Part shown: positions 8,803 through 17,777 of the stretch, one piece after another
Layout of the letters: each line of letters opens with the position of its first letter
Numbering within the stretch: position 1 is the stretch's first letter
Origin: Cyclobacteriaceae bacterium
GTDB lineage: Bacteria; Bacteroidota; Bacteroidia; Cytophagales; Cyclobacteriaceae
Direction: 5' to 3'
NCBI GenBank assembly: GCA_030584025.1
Contig: CP129487.1
Location: 2,418,001-2,482,000, forward strand
DNA length: 64,000 bases
Notes under the pieces: model-generated
Databases searched by the model: none
The model's input: the letters and a program-made list of their open reading frames with translations, nothing else
What the model was told of the DNA's origin: nothing
Position numbers and translations under genes: made by a program

Positions 8803-9326
8803 TGGAGCACGTAATTTTAGTTGACGAGCACGATCGCGCCATTGGAACCATGGAAAAAATGGAGGCGCATCAGAAAGGTGTGCTTCACAGGGCATTCTCC
8901 GTGTTGCTTTTCAATTCGAAAGGCGAACTGCTTATTCAAAAACGATCTGCTGGAAAATATCATAGCGCGGGTTTATGGACCAACACCTGCTGCAGTCACC
9001 CGCGCCCTGAAGAAACCTTATCAGATGCCGCTACGCGGAGACTCCAGGAAGAGATGGGGATAAAGGTTGATGTTGAACTCCTCTATACCTTCATCTACAA
9101 AGTGAATCTTGATGGTGGTCTGATCGAACATGAATTGGATCATGTGCTCATTGGGCATTTTGAGGGCGAGCCTGAACTTAACCGTAATGAAGCATCGGAT
9201 TGGCGCTATGCGTCAATTGCTCAATTGAAACACGAAATGCAGGAAAATCCAGGTGAATTCACACACTGGTTTAAACTTATCCTCAGCCATCCGGAAATCA
9301 ACGCGTTAATTCCTGTGCAGAGTTAA
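8802..9326 (+). CDS. idi: Isopentenyl-diphosphate delta-isomerase, type 1
   Basis: The 174-residue Nudix-fold protein has the catalytic Cys in TNTCCSHPRPEE (about residue 66), the Nudix-like helix RRLQEEMGI, and the catalytic Glu in EHELDHVLIG. It interconverts IPP and DMAPP, balancing precursors for the carotenoid pathway. The ATG at 8802 overlaps the crtB stop by one base; a TTG one codon upstream is unlikely. It is the last gene of the crtI-crtB-idi unit before an unrelated hydrolase. Confidence 0.95.
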   Translation: MEHVILVDEHDRAIGTMEKMEAHQKGVLHRAFSVLLFNSKGELLIQKRSAGKYHSAGLWTNTCCSHPRPEETLSDAATRRLQEEMGIKVDVELLYTFIYKVNLDGGLIEHELDHVLIGHFEGEPELNRNEASDWRYASIAQLKHEMQENPGEFTHWFKLILSHPEINALIPVQS

Positions 9327-9365
9327 GGCAAATCCATAACTTATTGGCCCCAACCCCAATACGTT

Positions 9366-11141
9366 ATGAAACGCTACATATTACCCATCCTGCTTTTAGC
9401 CCTGTGGCTTCCTGCATTCGGTCAATCCAAAGATCTTGACAAAAAACTAAAAGGCCTTGATGCCTATATTGAGCAAATTCGTAAAGACTGGAAAGTTCAA
9501 GGCGTAGCCGTGGCCATTATCCAAAAAGATAAAGTCGTGTTTGCCAAAGGCTTCGGCTATCGCGATGTGGATAAAAAACTTCCTGTAACACCCGAAACAC
9601 TTTTTGCCATCGGCTCAAGTTCAAAAGCGTTTACGGCTGCCGGCATCTGCCTGCTACAAGAGGACGGGAAACTTGAGCTGGACAAGCCCATTATCAACTA
9701 CCTGCCCACATTCAAGCTACACGATGCCTACGCCACCGAAAAGATGACAGCGCGCGATCTGCTTTCCCACCGGTCGGGCTTACCGCGCCATGATTTGGTT
9801 TGGTATGGCAGCACGCTTTCCCGTAAGGAACTGTTTAACTCACTCCGGCACCTCGAATTCAACAAAAGTTTTCGTGAGCGCTGGGAATATCAAAACCTGA
9901 TGTACCTGACAGCCGGTGTAGTGATTGAAGAACTGAGCGGAAAAACATGGGAAGCCTTTACAAAAGAAAGAATTTTTGATCCGCTTGAAATGAAAGTAAC
10001 TAACTTCTCTGTAGACCAAATGGCGAAGGGAGCCAACAGTTCGCTGGGATATATAGAACTAAATGAAAAAGTAGAAGTTACGCCTTACCGGAATATTGAT
10101 GCGATTGGTCCAGCCGGATCCATCAACTCAACGGTTATGGAAATGTCTAATTGGGTTATTGCCTTGATTAATGGAGGAAAGTTTAAAGGAAACCAGGTAT
10201 TGAAAGAATCAACCATTCGTGCTGTGCAGACGCCAGTGATCTCGCTTCCGGCTTCCGTTCCGCTGCAATATGATGAAGTGGGTTACGGCACGTATGGATT
10301 GGGTTGGTTCATCAACCCGTATCGCGGTAAAACCCTTGTTCAACATGGCGGAAATATTGACGGGTTCTCCGCAAACGTTGCGTTTATGCCAAAGGATTCC
10401 ATTGGCATTGTGGTACTCACCAATATGAATGGCACGCCTTCAACGGCCCTCATCCGAAATAACATTATTGACCGCCTGTTGGGGTTAACACCGGTTGATT
10501 GGAATGGACGTGCCTTGGCTGATGTTAAAAAAGCCAAAGAGAATCAGGAAAAAAATAAAAAAGAAAGCGATGAAGCACAGGTAAAAAATACTACGCCATC
10601 GCACAAACTTGAAGATTATGTGGGTGAGTTTGAACATCCAGCGTATGGCGTGATCGCTGTGAAGGCAGAAAAAGACTCATTGCGTATAGATTTTCATGGG
10701 CTGTCCTCCGGTTTACGCCATTATCATTACGATATTTTTGAAGGAACAGGGCCGCGTTATTTCAAAGGTGAAAAAGTAAGTTTCATTACCAACAAGGCTG
10801 GTGAAATCCATGAGCTCCACGCCAAGCTTGAGCCTGCTGTTAAAGACCTTGTTTTCGCACGCAAGCTGGTTGTGAAAGATGTCAGCATCTCACAACTTCA
10901 AACTTATGTAGGCGAATACGATTTTGGTGGGCAGGTAGCTAAAGTTTACCTGCGGGGAGAACAAACGTTGATGCTATTCGTTCCAGGCCAACCCGACTAT
11001 GAGCTAATGCCTGTTAAAGAGCACGAGTTTAAATTAAAGGCAGCCGATGGCTTCACGTTCCGGTTCACCCTGGAGGCCGGGAAAGTGACGGAAATGGTAG
11101 CCATTCAACCAAATGGAACTTTTAAGGCTAAACGAAAGTGA
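9366..11141 (+). CDS. Secreted serine hydrolase, class C beta-lactamase fold, with C-terminal DUF3471-like domain
   Basis: A 591-residue protein with a signal peptide (…LLLALWLPAFGQS). The catalytic domain shows the penicillin-binding triad: SSSK (SxxK, near residue 88), Tyr in EYQNL (YxN) and HGG in LVQHGGNIDGF. After a Lys/Glu-rich linker (about 390-405) comes a beta-rich C-terminal region as in DUF3471-containing CubicO proteins. It probably hydrolyses a peptide or ester in the periplasm. It follows idi by 39 bp on the same strand but has no clear link to carotenoids. Confidence 0.9.
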   Translation: MKRYILPILLLALWLPAFGQSKDLDKKLKGLDAYIEQIRKDWKVQGVAVAIIQKDKVVFAKGFGYRDVDKKLPVTPETLFAIGSSSKAFTAAGICLLQEDGKLELDKPIINYLPTFKLHDAYATEKMTARDLLSHRSGLPRHDLVWYGSTLSRKELFNSLRHLEFNKSFRERWEYQNLMYLTAGVVIEELSGKTWEAFTKERIFDPLEMKVTNFSVDQMAKGANSSLGYIELNEKVEVTPYRNIDAIGPAGSINSTVMEMSNWVIALINGGKFKGNQVLKESTIRAVQTPVISLPASVPLQYDEVGYGTYGLGWFINPYRGKTLVQHGGNIDGFSANVAFMPKDSIGIVVLTNMNGTPSTALIRNNIIDRLLGLTPVDWNGRALADVKKAKENQEKNKKESDEAQVKNTTPSHKLEDYVGEFEHPAYGVIAVKAEKDSLRIDFHGLSSGLRHYHYDIFEGTGPRYFKGEKVSFITNKAGEIHELHAKLEPAVKDLVFARKLVVKDVSISQLQTYVGEYDFGGQVAKVYLRGEQTLMLFVPGQPDYELMPVKEHEFKLKAADGFTFRFTLEAGKVTEMVAIQPNGTFKAKRK

Positions 11142-11342
11142 ATCACATTTTTCGACCTGTTTTGATAGAATGATGGGGCTGACCCTGTTTTCAATATTAA
11201 TTTATTGTTAATTCAATGTTTCCAACGAATGCGTTTTTGAATCAATTTCCAAACATTTGGAAGTACGTAACATTAGATTAATAATTCCTTCATACGATTT
11301 CCTGTAGCGGTTTTCGGGGTGTTTATCAATCGATTTTGACCC

Positions 11343-11373
11343 GTTTAAGATGCCATGTTAAGCCAATGTTAAG
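11343..11373 (+). promoter_or_regulatory. Pho-box-like direct repeats upstream of porin
   Basis: TGTTAAG occurs at 11356 and again at 11367, an 11-bp period as in PhoB/PhoP boxes, with a third related copy (GTTTAAG) at 11343. They lie 57-87 bp upstream of the -7 element. The downstream gene is a phosphate-selective-porin homologue, which makes phosphate control plausible. The Bacteroidota Pho consensus is not known to me, so this is an inference. Confidence 0.4.
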
Positions 11374-11429
11374 AACGTGGCATTGGTCGGCAACAGGATT
11401 TCAACTGCTTTTTGCATACCTGCTTTCAA

Positions 11430-11437
11430 TAGTTTTG
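11430..11437 (+). promoter_or_regulatory. Bacteroidota -7 promoter element (porin gene)
   Basis: TAGTTTTG matches the Bacteroidota primary-sigma -7 consensus TAnnTTTG. A TTTG at 11411 lies only 15 bp upstream, shorter than the usual 19-21 bp spacing, so the -33 element is uncertain. The start codon follows 25 bp downstream. Confidence 0.5.
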
Positions 11438-11462
11438 CCCCCGAAAAGCAACCACATTTTCA

Positions 11463-12677
11463 ATGAATCGATTGCTCCGCGCAACCCTGTCAGTCACATT
11501 CCTGTTCGTTATCAGTCTATCGCTTGCACAGCAAGATAGCCCGCCTCCTACACCAACAATTGAATGGTACCAGCGGCTAAAAATCCGTGGCTATGCACAG
11601 GTTCGGTACAACAAGCTTTTTGAGACCAACCCGGATTTGAAGTGTGAGCAGTGCGATAAATCCTGGGGTGGCGACAATGGCTTTTTCTTCCGAAGGATTC
11701 GGATCATTTTTTATGGCCAGGTGCATGAACGTGTATTCGTGTACATCCAACCCGACTTTGCTTCTTCACCTGATGGACGGAATTTACAATTCGGGCAAAT
11801 ACGCGATGCGTACTTTGATGTAGGCATCGACAAGAAAAATGAATTTCGTTTTCGTATCGGGCAAAGCAAGGTTCCGTTTGGGTTTGAGAACTTACAGTCC
11901 AGTCAAAACCGTATCCCGCTAGATCGTAACGATGGCATAAACAGTGCGGTGGCCAATGAGCGCGATATTGGAATTTTCTTTTACTGGGCTCCACAAAAAA
12001 TCCGCGAACGTTTTTCGGAACTTGTCAGCTCAGGCCTGAAGGGTTCGGGTGATTATGGTGTTATTGGTTTTGGTGTACACAACGGCCAGACGGCCAATCG
12101 TCCTGAAGGAAATTCCACTCCGCATACAGTTGCCCGAATTTCTTACCCATTTTTAGTTGGCACTAAACAATTTATTGAGCCGGGAATACAAGCCTATACC
12201 GGAAAGAATAAAGTGGCCGGTACATCGGCAGCGACAACTGGGGTAACAGGCACAGAAGACTTCATTTATGATGATCAGCGCGTTGCCGCCACGCTGGTGG
12301 TGTACCCGCAACCCTTTGGACTAACCGCAGAATATAACATTGGCACCGGCCCGGAATATAACCCGGCAACCAACGTCATTGAACAACGAAAATTAAAGGG
12401 CGGTTACGTGATGGCTTCCTATATGGCGCGCTTTAACAACCAGTTTCTTATCCCCTTTACGCGCTACCATTACTATGATGGAGGCAAGAAACATGAATTG
12501 GATGCACGCTCCTACTCGGTAAATGAGCTCGAAATAGGCGTTGAATGGCAGCCCATTAAAAACTTTGAGTTGGTGGCCATGTACACCATTTCCAAAAGGC
12601 GGTTTGAAGATGCCGTGAATCCGGTAAATTTCCAGGAAGGAAGCCTCCTTCGCCTTCAGTTACAGGCAAATTTCTAA
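11463..12677 (+). CDS. Phosphate-selective porin O/P (OprP) family outer-membrane protein
   Basis: A 404-residue protein with a signal peptide (…LFVISLSLAQQ) followed by a beta-barrel pattern of alternating aromatic strands. It includes KIRGYAQVRYNKL, FFFRRIRIIFYGQ, RIGQSKVPFGFENLQSSQN (typical of the OprO/OprP family) and a terminal strand ending in LQLQANF with a C-terminal Phe. It should sit in the outer membrane and pass anions or phosphate. It has its own promoter features and a terminator, so it looks independent of the surrounding light genes. Confidence 0.85.
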   Translation: MNRLLRATLSVTFLFVISLSLAQQDSPPPTPTIEWYQRLKIRGYAQVRYNKLFETNPDLKCEQCDKSWGGDNGFFFRRIRIIFYGQVHERVFVYIQPDFASSPDGRNLQFGQIRDAYFDVGIDKKNEFRFRIGQSKVPFGFENLQSSQNRIPLDRNDGINSAVANERDIGIFFYWAPQKIRERFSELVSSGLKGSGDYGVIGFGVHNGQTANRPEGNSTPHTVARISYPFLVGTKQFIEPGIQAYTGKNKVAGTSAATTGVTGTEDFIYDDQRVAATLVVYPQPFGLTAEYNIGTGPEYNPATNVIEQRKLKGGYVMASYMARFNNQFLIPFTRYHYYDGGKKHELDARSYSVNELEIGVEWQPIKNFELVAMYTISKRRFEDAVNPVNFQEGSLLRLQLQANF

Positions 12678-12701
12678 ACCAAAAAACACGAACTTGAAAA
12701 C

Positions 12702-12726
12702 CAATCAGGCACCTGATTGTTTTATT
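12702..12726 (+). terminator. Rho-independent terminator after porin gene
   Basis: CAATCAGG, two-base loop, CCTGATTG followed by TTTTATT. It lies 25 bp after the porin stop and directly before the DUF6435 ATG at 12730, so the next gene must read through or have its own promoter. Confidence 0.75.
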
Positions 12727-12729
12727 GCC

Positions 12730-12897
12730 ATGTTCGGATTTTTGAAAAGTGATCCCATAAAAAAGCTGGAAACCAGGCGAAAAAAGCTCCTGGAAGAAGC
12801 CATGCACATCCAACGCTCAGGCGACCTTAAATTGTACGCAGTTAAAATGGAAGCTATCGATAAACTGGAAAAAGAAATTGAAGCGCTTCGAAAATAA
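12730..12897 (+). CDS. Small DUF6435-like protein
   Basis: A 55-residue protein starting MFGFLKSDPIKKLETRRKKL and ending in KMEAIDKLEKEIEALRK. The MF.FLKSDP start and the charged helical remainder match small proteins annotated DUF6435; the function is unknown. I start it at the ATG at 12730, not at an upstream in-frame codon inside the terminator. It overlaps the photolyase start by 20 bp. Confidence 0.7.
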   Translation: MFGFLKSDPIKKLETRRKKLLEEAMHIQRSGDLKLYAVKMEAIDKLEKEIEALRK

Positions 12898-14206
12898 ACC
12901 TGCGGAATCCGCTATAAACAAGAACACCACGCTCTTTTGGTTCAGAAGAGATTTGCGTATTCAGGATAACGCTGGACTGTATCACGCCCTAAAAGAAAAC
13001 GCTAACGTTTTACCAATTTTCATTTTCGATACCGAAATCCGCGATAAGCTTGAAGATGAAAAAGACGCTCGCGTTGAGTTTATTCATCAAACGATTCAGC
13101 AAATAAAAAGCGAACTTGAGGCATTGGGCTGTTCGCTAGCTGTTTTACATGGAAACCCAATTGAAATTTTCAAAACACTTAATCCAAAAGCGGTATACAC
13201 CAATCACGATTACGAATCGTACGGCAATAAACGTGATGAACATGTAAAGAGAATACTGGAAGAAAAAGGAAGCGCTTTCTATTCATTCAAAGACATTGTC
13301 ATTTTTGAAAAAGATGAAATCGTTAAAGATGATGGAAGTCCGTATACCGTGTACACGCCCTACAGCAAAAAGTGGAAGGCAGCTTTAACTAAATTCTACA
13401 CCAAATCGTATCCTGTTGAAAAATACTTCGATAGTCTCCTGAAATTAAAACCACTCCCCTTTCCGAAGTTGGAAGAAATTGGATTTTCAAAATCAGGCAT
13501 CGCCTTTCCGGAAAGAAAAATTAAACAAGCAATCATTGAGAAGTACCACCTGCAACGCGATATTCCTGGCATTGAAGGAACTTCCCGATTGAGTGTTCAC
13601 CTCCGGTTTGGCACGGTAAGCATTCGCAGGCTGGTTCAGGTTGCACTGAAGAAAAATGAAAAGTGGTTGAATGAATTAATCTGGCGCGATTTCTACCACA
13701 TGATTCTCTGGCATTTCCCACATGTGGTATCAAAAGCATTCAAACCGGCTTATGATCAGATTGAATGGCGCAATGACCCTGTTGAATTCAAGGCGTGGTG
13801 CGAAGGAAAAACCGGATACCCCATCGTAGATGCAGGCATGCGTGAACTTAATGAAACTGGTTACATGCACAACCGTGTACGCATGATTGTTGCCAGTTTT
13901 CTTACCAAGCATTTGTTGATCGACTGGCGATGGGGTGAAGCCTACTTTGCCAAAAAGCTTCTTGATTTTGATCTGGCTGCAAACAACGGTGGCTGGCAAT
14001 GGGCTGCAGGATCGGGTTGCGATGCCGCTCCGTACTTTCGTGTGTTCAACCCCTACATCCAAACGGAAAAATTTGATCCTGAACGAACGTACATCAAGCG
14101 CTGGGTTCCTGAAATGGGTACACCCGACTATCCTCAACCGATTGTCGACCATGCATTTGCCCGCGAACGTGTATTAGCTGCCTATAAGGTCGCGTTAGAA
14201 TCCTGA
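12878..14206 (+). CDS. phrB: Deoxyribodipyrimidine photolyase (cryptochrome/photolyase family)
   Basis: The 442-residue protein has the N-terminal antenna domain (LFWFRRDLRIQDN, residues 19-31) and the FAD-binding domain. Visible motifs are EGTSRLSVHLRFGTVSIR, ELIWRDFYHMILWHFP, GYPIVDAGMRELNETGYMHNR, VASFLTKHLLIDWRWGE and DFDLAANNGGWQWAAGSG. It repairs cyclobutane pyrimidine dimers with blue light and FADH-. No ATG or GTG lies before the first motif; the usable start is TTG at 12878, overlapping the DUF6435 gene. It heads a run of light-related genes. Confidence 0.93.
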   Translation: MKRFENKPAESAINKNTTLFWFRRDLRIQDNAGLYHALKENANVLPIFIFDTEIRDKLEDEKDARVEFIHQTIQQIKSELEALGCSLAVLHGNPIEIFKTLNPKAVYTNHDYESYGNKRDEHVKRILEEKGSAFYSFKDIVIFEKDEIVKDDGSPYTVYTPYSKKWKAALTKFYTKSYPVEKYFDSLLKLKPLPFPKLEEIGFSKSGIAFPERKIKQAIIEKYHLQRDIPGIEGTSRLSVHLRFGTVSIRRLVQVALKKNEKWLNELIWRDFYHMILWHFPHVVSKAFKPAYDQIEWRNDPVEFKAWCEGKTGYPIVDAGMRELNETGYMHNRVRMIVASFLTKHLLIDWRWGEAYFAKKLLDFDLAANNGGWQWAAGSGCDAAPYFRVFNPYIQTEKFDPERTYIKRWVPEMGTPDYPQPIVDHAFARERVLAAYKVALES

Positions 14207-14208
14207 CC

Positions 14209-14346
14209 ATGCGAGGCGTTAAAAAACAACATTTACCGGAGAAGGTCTGTCCGGTTTGCAACCGACCGTTTACCTGGCGTAAAAAGTGGGAACGCGTTTG
14301 GGATGAGGTAAAATACTGCAGTGAATCCTGTCGGAAGAAACGGTAA
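14209..14346 (+). CDS. DUF2256 small zinc-ribbon-like protein
   Basis: A 45-residue ORF starts MRGVKKQHLPEKVCPVC and ends KYCSESCRKKR. CPVC and CSESC give four Cys in a treble-clef or zinc-ribbon arrangement typical of DUF2256. It begins 2 bp after the photolyase stop and sits between two photolyase-like genes. DUF2256 proteins are commonly found beside photolyase/cryptochrome genes, but their role is not known to me. Confidence 0.9.
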   Translation: MRGVKKQHLPEKVCPVCNRPFTWRKKWERVWDEVKYCSESCRKKR

Positions 14347-14376
14347 ACATAAAACCAGCTTATGTGTTTCTTCTAA

Positions 14377-15843
14377 GTGGAAATCTCACTTGTCTTCCCG
14401 AATCAACTTTACAAAAATCACCCTGCACTCAAGCAAGGCCGAAAGGTTTTGATGCTTGAAGATGACCTCTTCTTCAGTCAGTATGCCTTCCACAAACAAA
14501 AACTTGTTCTGCATCGGGCGTCAATGAAAGTCTATGCAGATTACCTTGTTCATAATGGGTTCCATGTTGAATACCTGGATCATGCGGAGGCTAAATCATT
14601 AAAGGCCGTATTTCAGAAACTCAAACAAAAAGGAATAGCTTCGGTGCATGTTGTTGATCCTGTCGATTATTTATTGACCAGAAGATTGTTGCGGTATTGC
14701 GAACAAGAAAACCTGAAGTTGATTCAATATGAGAATCCAAATTTTATCTGTTCAGAAGAATTCATCAACTCATTCTTCGCCAAAAAGAAACGCTACTTCC
14801 AGACGGAATTTTACATCGAGCTACGCAAGCAGCATCAGATTTTGATAGAAGGTGATCAACCCAAAGGTGGAGACTGGACTTACGATACCCTGAACCGACA
14901 GAAGATGCCCAAGGAAGTAAAACCTCCTGCCTTACCAGTCTTTGAGAGAAATCAATTTGCTCAGGAAGCCATCGTTTATGTGAACAACAACTTTCCTGAA
15001 AATTACGGATCGTTAGAAGGATTTAATTATCCCATAACCTTTAAGAATGCCGAACTTGCTCTTGATAATTTTCTAAAATACCGTTTTGAACATTACGGCA
15101 TTTATCAGGATGCTATTGTACAAGATCAATCGGCTCTGTTTCATTCGGTGCTCACACCAGCGCTAAATATTGGCTTACTTAATCCGGAAGGAATTCTTAA
15201 AAAAGCGGAAACCTGTTTTATCAACTACAACATTCCAATCAATTCAGCAGAAGGTTTTATTCGCCAGGTATTAGGATGGCGTGAATTTATCCGCGCAGTT
15301 TACATACGAGAAGGCGTTAAGGAACATACCACCAATTATTTTAAACATAAACGAAAAATTCCACTGGCCTTTTATGCTGGTATAACCGGCATAGAGCCCG
15401 TTGACAATGTTATTAAACGCATACTGCAAACCGGGTATGCGAATCACATCGAGCGACTGATGATACTGGGCAACTTTATGTTGCTCTGTGAATTTGATCC
15501 AGACGACATCTACCGTTGGTTCATGGAGTTATTTATTGATGCGTATGATTGGGTAATGGTTCCGAACGTTTACGGCATGAGTCAGTTTGCTGATGGCGGC
15601 TTGATGGCCACCAAACCGTACATCAGCAGTTCGAATTACATTTTAAAAATGAGTCATTATAAAAGGGCTCCGTGGTGCGAGGTGTGGGACGGATTATATT
15701 GGCGATTTATTGCTAAACATCAATCGGCATTCATCAAAAATCCAAGAATGAGCATGATGGTAAAGCAATTGGAAAAAATGGACACACAAAAGAAAGAACG
15801 CTTATTCAATGCGGCTGAACGCTTCTTAAACGCATTGGTATGA
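14377..15843 (+). CDS. FeS-BCP-like cryptochrome/(6-4) photolyase family protein, Fe-S ligands incomplete
   Basis: The 488-residue protein matches the prokaryotic (6-4) photolyase/bacterial cryptochrome group: an N-terminal MEISLVFPNQLYKNHP and LMLEDDLFF, then QVLGWREFIRAVY, RLMILGNFMLLCEFDPDD and NVYGMSQFADGGLMATKPY. In PhrB-type members four Cys hold a 4Fe-4S cluster. Here Cys371 is kept, but the C-x-x-C loop is replaced by SHYKRAPWCEVWDGLYW with only Cys434. GTG at 14377 is the only good start, since an upstream ATG stops after four codons. It is followed, with a 4-bp overlap, by a flavin reductase-like gene. Confidence 0.9.
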   Translation: MEISLVFPNQLYKNHPALKQGRKVLMLEDDLFFSQYAFHKQKLVLHRASMKVYADYLVHNGFHVEYLDHAEAKSLKAVFQKLKQKGIASVHVVDPVDYLLTRRLLRYCEQENLKLIQYENPNFICSEEFINSFFAKKKRYFQTEFYIELRKQHQILIEGDQPKGGDWTYDTLNRQKMPKEVKPPALPVFERNQFAQEAIVYVNNNFPENYGSLEGFNYPITFKNAELALDNFLKYRFEHYGIYQDAIVQDQSALFHSVLTPALNIGLLNPEGILKKAETCFINYNIPINSAEGFIRQVLGWREFIRAVYIREGVKEHTTNYFKHKRKIPLAFYAGITGIEPVDNVIKRILQTGYANHIERLMILGNFMLLCEFDPDDIYRWFMELFIDAYDWVMVPNVYGMSQFADGGLMATKPYISSSNYILKMSHYKRAPWCEVWDGLYWRFIAKHQSAFIKNPRMSMMVKQLEKMDTQKKERLFNAAERFLNALV

Positions 15844-16325
15844 GTTCAATTCGAAAAAAGCCCTGGAATCGTGTTGACCAACCCGTGTACAGCATTTCAA
15901 GTGCGCATAACGGGGTTACAAATATGAACATCTGCTCATACGTGACTCCGGTTTCCATGAAGCCGAAACGATACATTGTTGCCATTTATAAAAACACAAA
16001 AACCTTGGCACTCATAGAGCAGAACCCTCAATTTCTGTTACAGTTTTTAACTGAGGATCAGTTTAAACTGGTTAACCTGTTAGGCAAAAAGAGTGGCTTT
16101 CACATGAATAAAATCGAGAAGATCAAGGAGCCGGTTGAACTATACAACGAAACCTTCGCATACCTTTCGCATTCGCTCGCCTATCTTCACCTACGTGTAT
16201 TAGATTGGCTGGATGGTGGCGATCATTGGTGTACCTTGTGTGATGTAGTAGCGTATAAAAATCTCAACCCCGGCAAACCACTTTCGCTTGCGTTGCTGAA
16301 GAAAAAGAAAATCATCCGCTCATGA
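15840..16325 (+). CDS. Flavin reductase-like FMN-binding split-barrel protein
   Basis: The 161-residue protein contains VYSISSAHNGVTNMNICSYV…TPVSMKPKRYIVAIYKNTKT, characteristic of the flavin reductase-like split beta-barrel. It likely binds FMN and may reduce flavin or another acceptor. The ATG overlaps the stop of the FeS-BCP-like gene (ATGA) and its own stop overlaps the next ATG in the same way, so the three are tightly coupled. A role supplying reduced flavin to the photolyase is conceivable but unproven. Confidence 0.8.
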   Translation: MSSIRKKPWNRVDQPVYSISSAHNGVTNMNICSYVTPVSMKPKRYIVAIYKNTKTLALIEQNPQFLLQFLTEDQFKLVNLLGKKSGFHMNKIEKIKEPVELYNETFAYLSHSLAYLHLRVLDWLDGGDHWCTLCDVVAYKNLNPGKPLSLALLKKKKIIRS

Positions 16326-17762
16326 AAAAGCCTGAATATCCTACTCACCGGTTCAACAGGGTACATCGGCAGACGTCTATTACCCATATTATTGGAGCAA
16401 GGTCATCACATCATCTGTTTGGTTCGGGACAAGCGTAGATTTGATTTAGAAGATTTTACAGAAGAACACCAAAAGCAAATCACTGTACTTGAAGCCGACC
16501 TTCTGGAGCCAGAAACATTGAACAACCTTCCCTTTTCGATAGACCTTGCATTTTACCTGGTACACTCCATGAGCGCTTCTGAAGATTTTCATGACTTGGA
16601 AAGAAAATCTGCTGAAAATTTCATTCAATACATTAATCGCACTACAGCCCGGCAAATCATTTACTTAAGTGGTATCGTTAATGATAGTTCTCTTTCAAAA
16701 CATTTAAGTTCAAGAAAAAATGTTGAGGATATTCTCAGGCAATCTAACGCTGCACTAACCGTACTGCGTGCTGCTATCATTATCGGATCAGGAAGTGCTT
16801 CATTTGAAATCATTCGCGATTTGGTGGAGAAGTTACCGGTAATGATTGCACCTAAATGGTTGAAAAGCCGATGCCAGCCAATTGGCATCCGAAACGTGGT
16901 GGAATACCTGATTGGGGTTATGATGAAAGAGGAAACGTACAATCAATCCTTTGATATTGGCGGGCCAGATGTACTGAGTTATCATGATATGCTGATGGGG
17001 TACGCAAAAGTTCGTGGTCTTAAGCGACTGATTATTCCGGTACCAGTTCTTTCTCCACAACTTTCTTCGCATTGGTTGTATTTTGTTACTTCTACTTCCT
17101 TTTCATTGGCCAAGAGTCTGGTGAGTAGCTTAAAAAACGAGGTAATCTGTCAGGATAGCCGCATTCAATCCCTGGTTCCCATCAAGCTGCTAACCTATGA
17201 AGAAACCTTACGCCTCACGCTCGATCGCATTCAACAGCGTTACGTCATCTCCAGTTGGAAAGACGCGATTCACCACAACACCATCGACCATAATTTTTTG
17301 AATTACATTGAAGTGCCCACACACGGGTGCTTTCATGACAAGCGAACAATTGAATTCAAAAGACCCAAAGAAGAAGTTATCGAAAACATCTGGTGCATTG
17401 GTGGCAACAGAGGCTGGTATTATGGAAACTGGATGTGGCGAATCCGTGGGTTCATTGACAAAATTTTTGGTGGGGTTGGTCTAAGACGTGGAAGAAGAAG
17501 CCCCAACGACCTGAAAGTTGGTGATGCATTGGATTTTTGGCGCGTACTGTTGGCCGATAAAAAGTCGGGCAGGCTATTACTGTATGCCGAAATGAAACTC
17601 CCCGGTGATGCGTGGCTTGAGTTTAAAATTCAGGATAACGTCCTCCATCAAACCGCCACCTTCCGGCCATTGGGCTTGTGGGGCCGGTTGTATTGGTATA
17701 CCGTGCTGCCTTTTCACGGACTTATTTTCCCCGGTATGATCCGGAACATAGTGCGGGTTTAG
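16322..17762 (+). CDS. NAD(P)-binding SDR-type protein with C-terminal DUF2867, apparent frameshift at its start
   Basis: The body is an atypical SDR (YbjT-like) with DUF2867 at the C-terminus (…FRPLGLWGRLYWYTVLPFHG). The nucleotide-binding start NILLTGSTGYIGRRLLP is encoded at 16335-16385, but in a different frame from the ATG at 16322. Removing one A from the A5 run at 16325-16329 gives MKSLNILLTGSTGYIG, the expected N-terminus, about 478 residues. As written, translation in the right frame would need the CTG at 16332 or a downstream ATG at 16392 that deletes the Rossmann glycines. Likely an indel in a homopolymer. Confidence 0.85.
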
Positions 17763-17777
17763 TTGTTGTAGGGTTGT

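Larger units (their letters stand above)
11142..11462. other. Intergenic region, 321 bp, between hydrolase and porin
   Basis: No convincing gene here. It contains a 16-bp perfect dyad (TTCCAAACATTTGGAA, 11247-11262), which may be the end of the upstream transcript. It also holds direct TGTTAAG repeats with an 11-bp period at 11356-11373, and a good -7 element TAGTTTTG at 11430-11437, 25 bp before the porin ATG. Confidence 0.6.

Noticed and set aside
16322..16420. Peptide MKKPEYPTHRFNRVHRQTS from the ATG at 16322
   Set aside because: This frame is short and without family resemblance; it is the result of the A5 frameshift at the start of the SDR gene.
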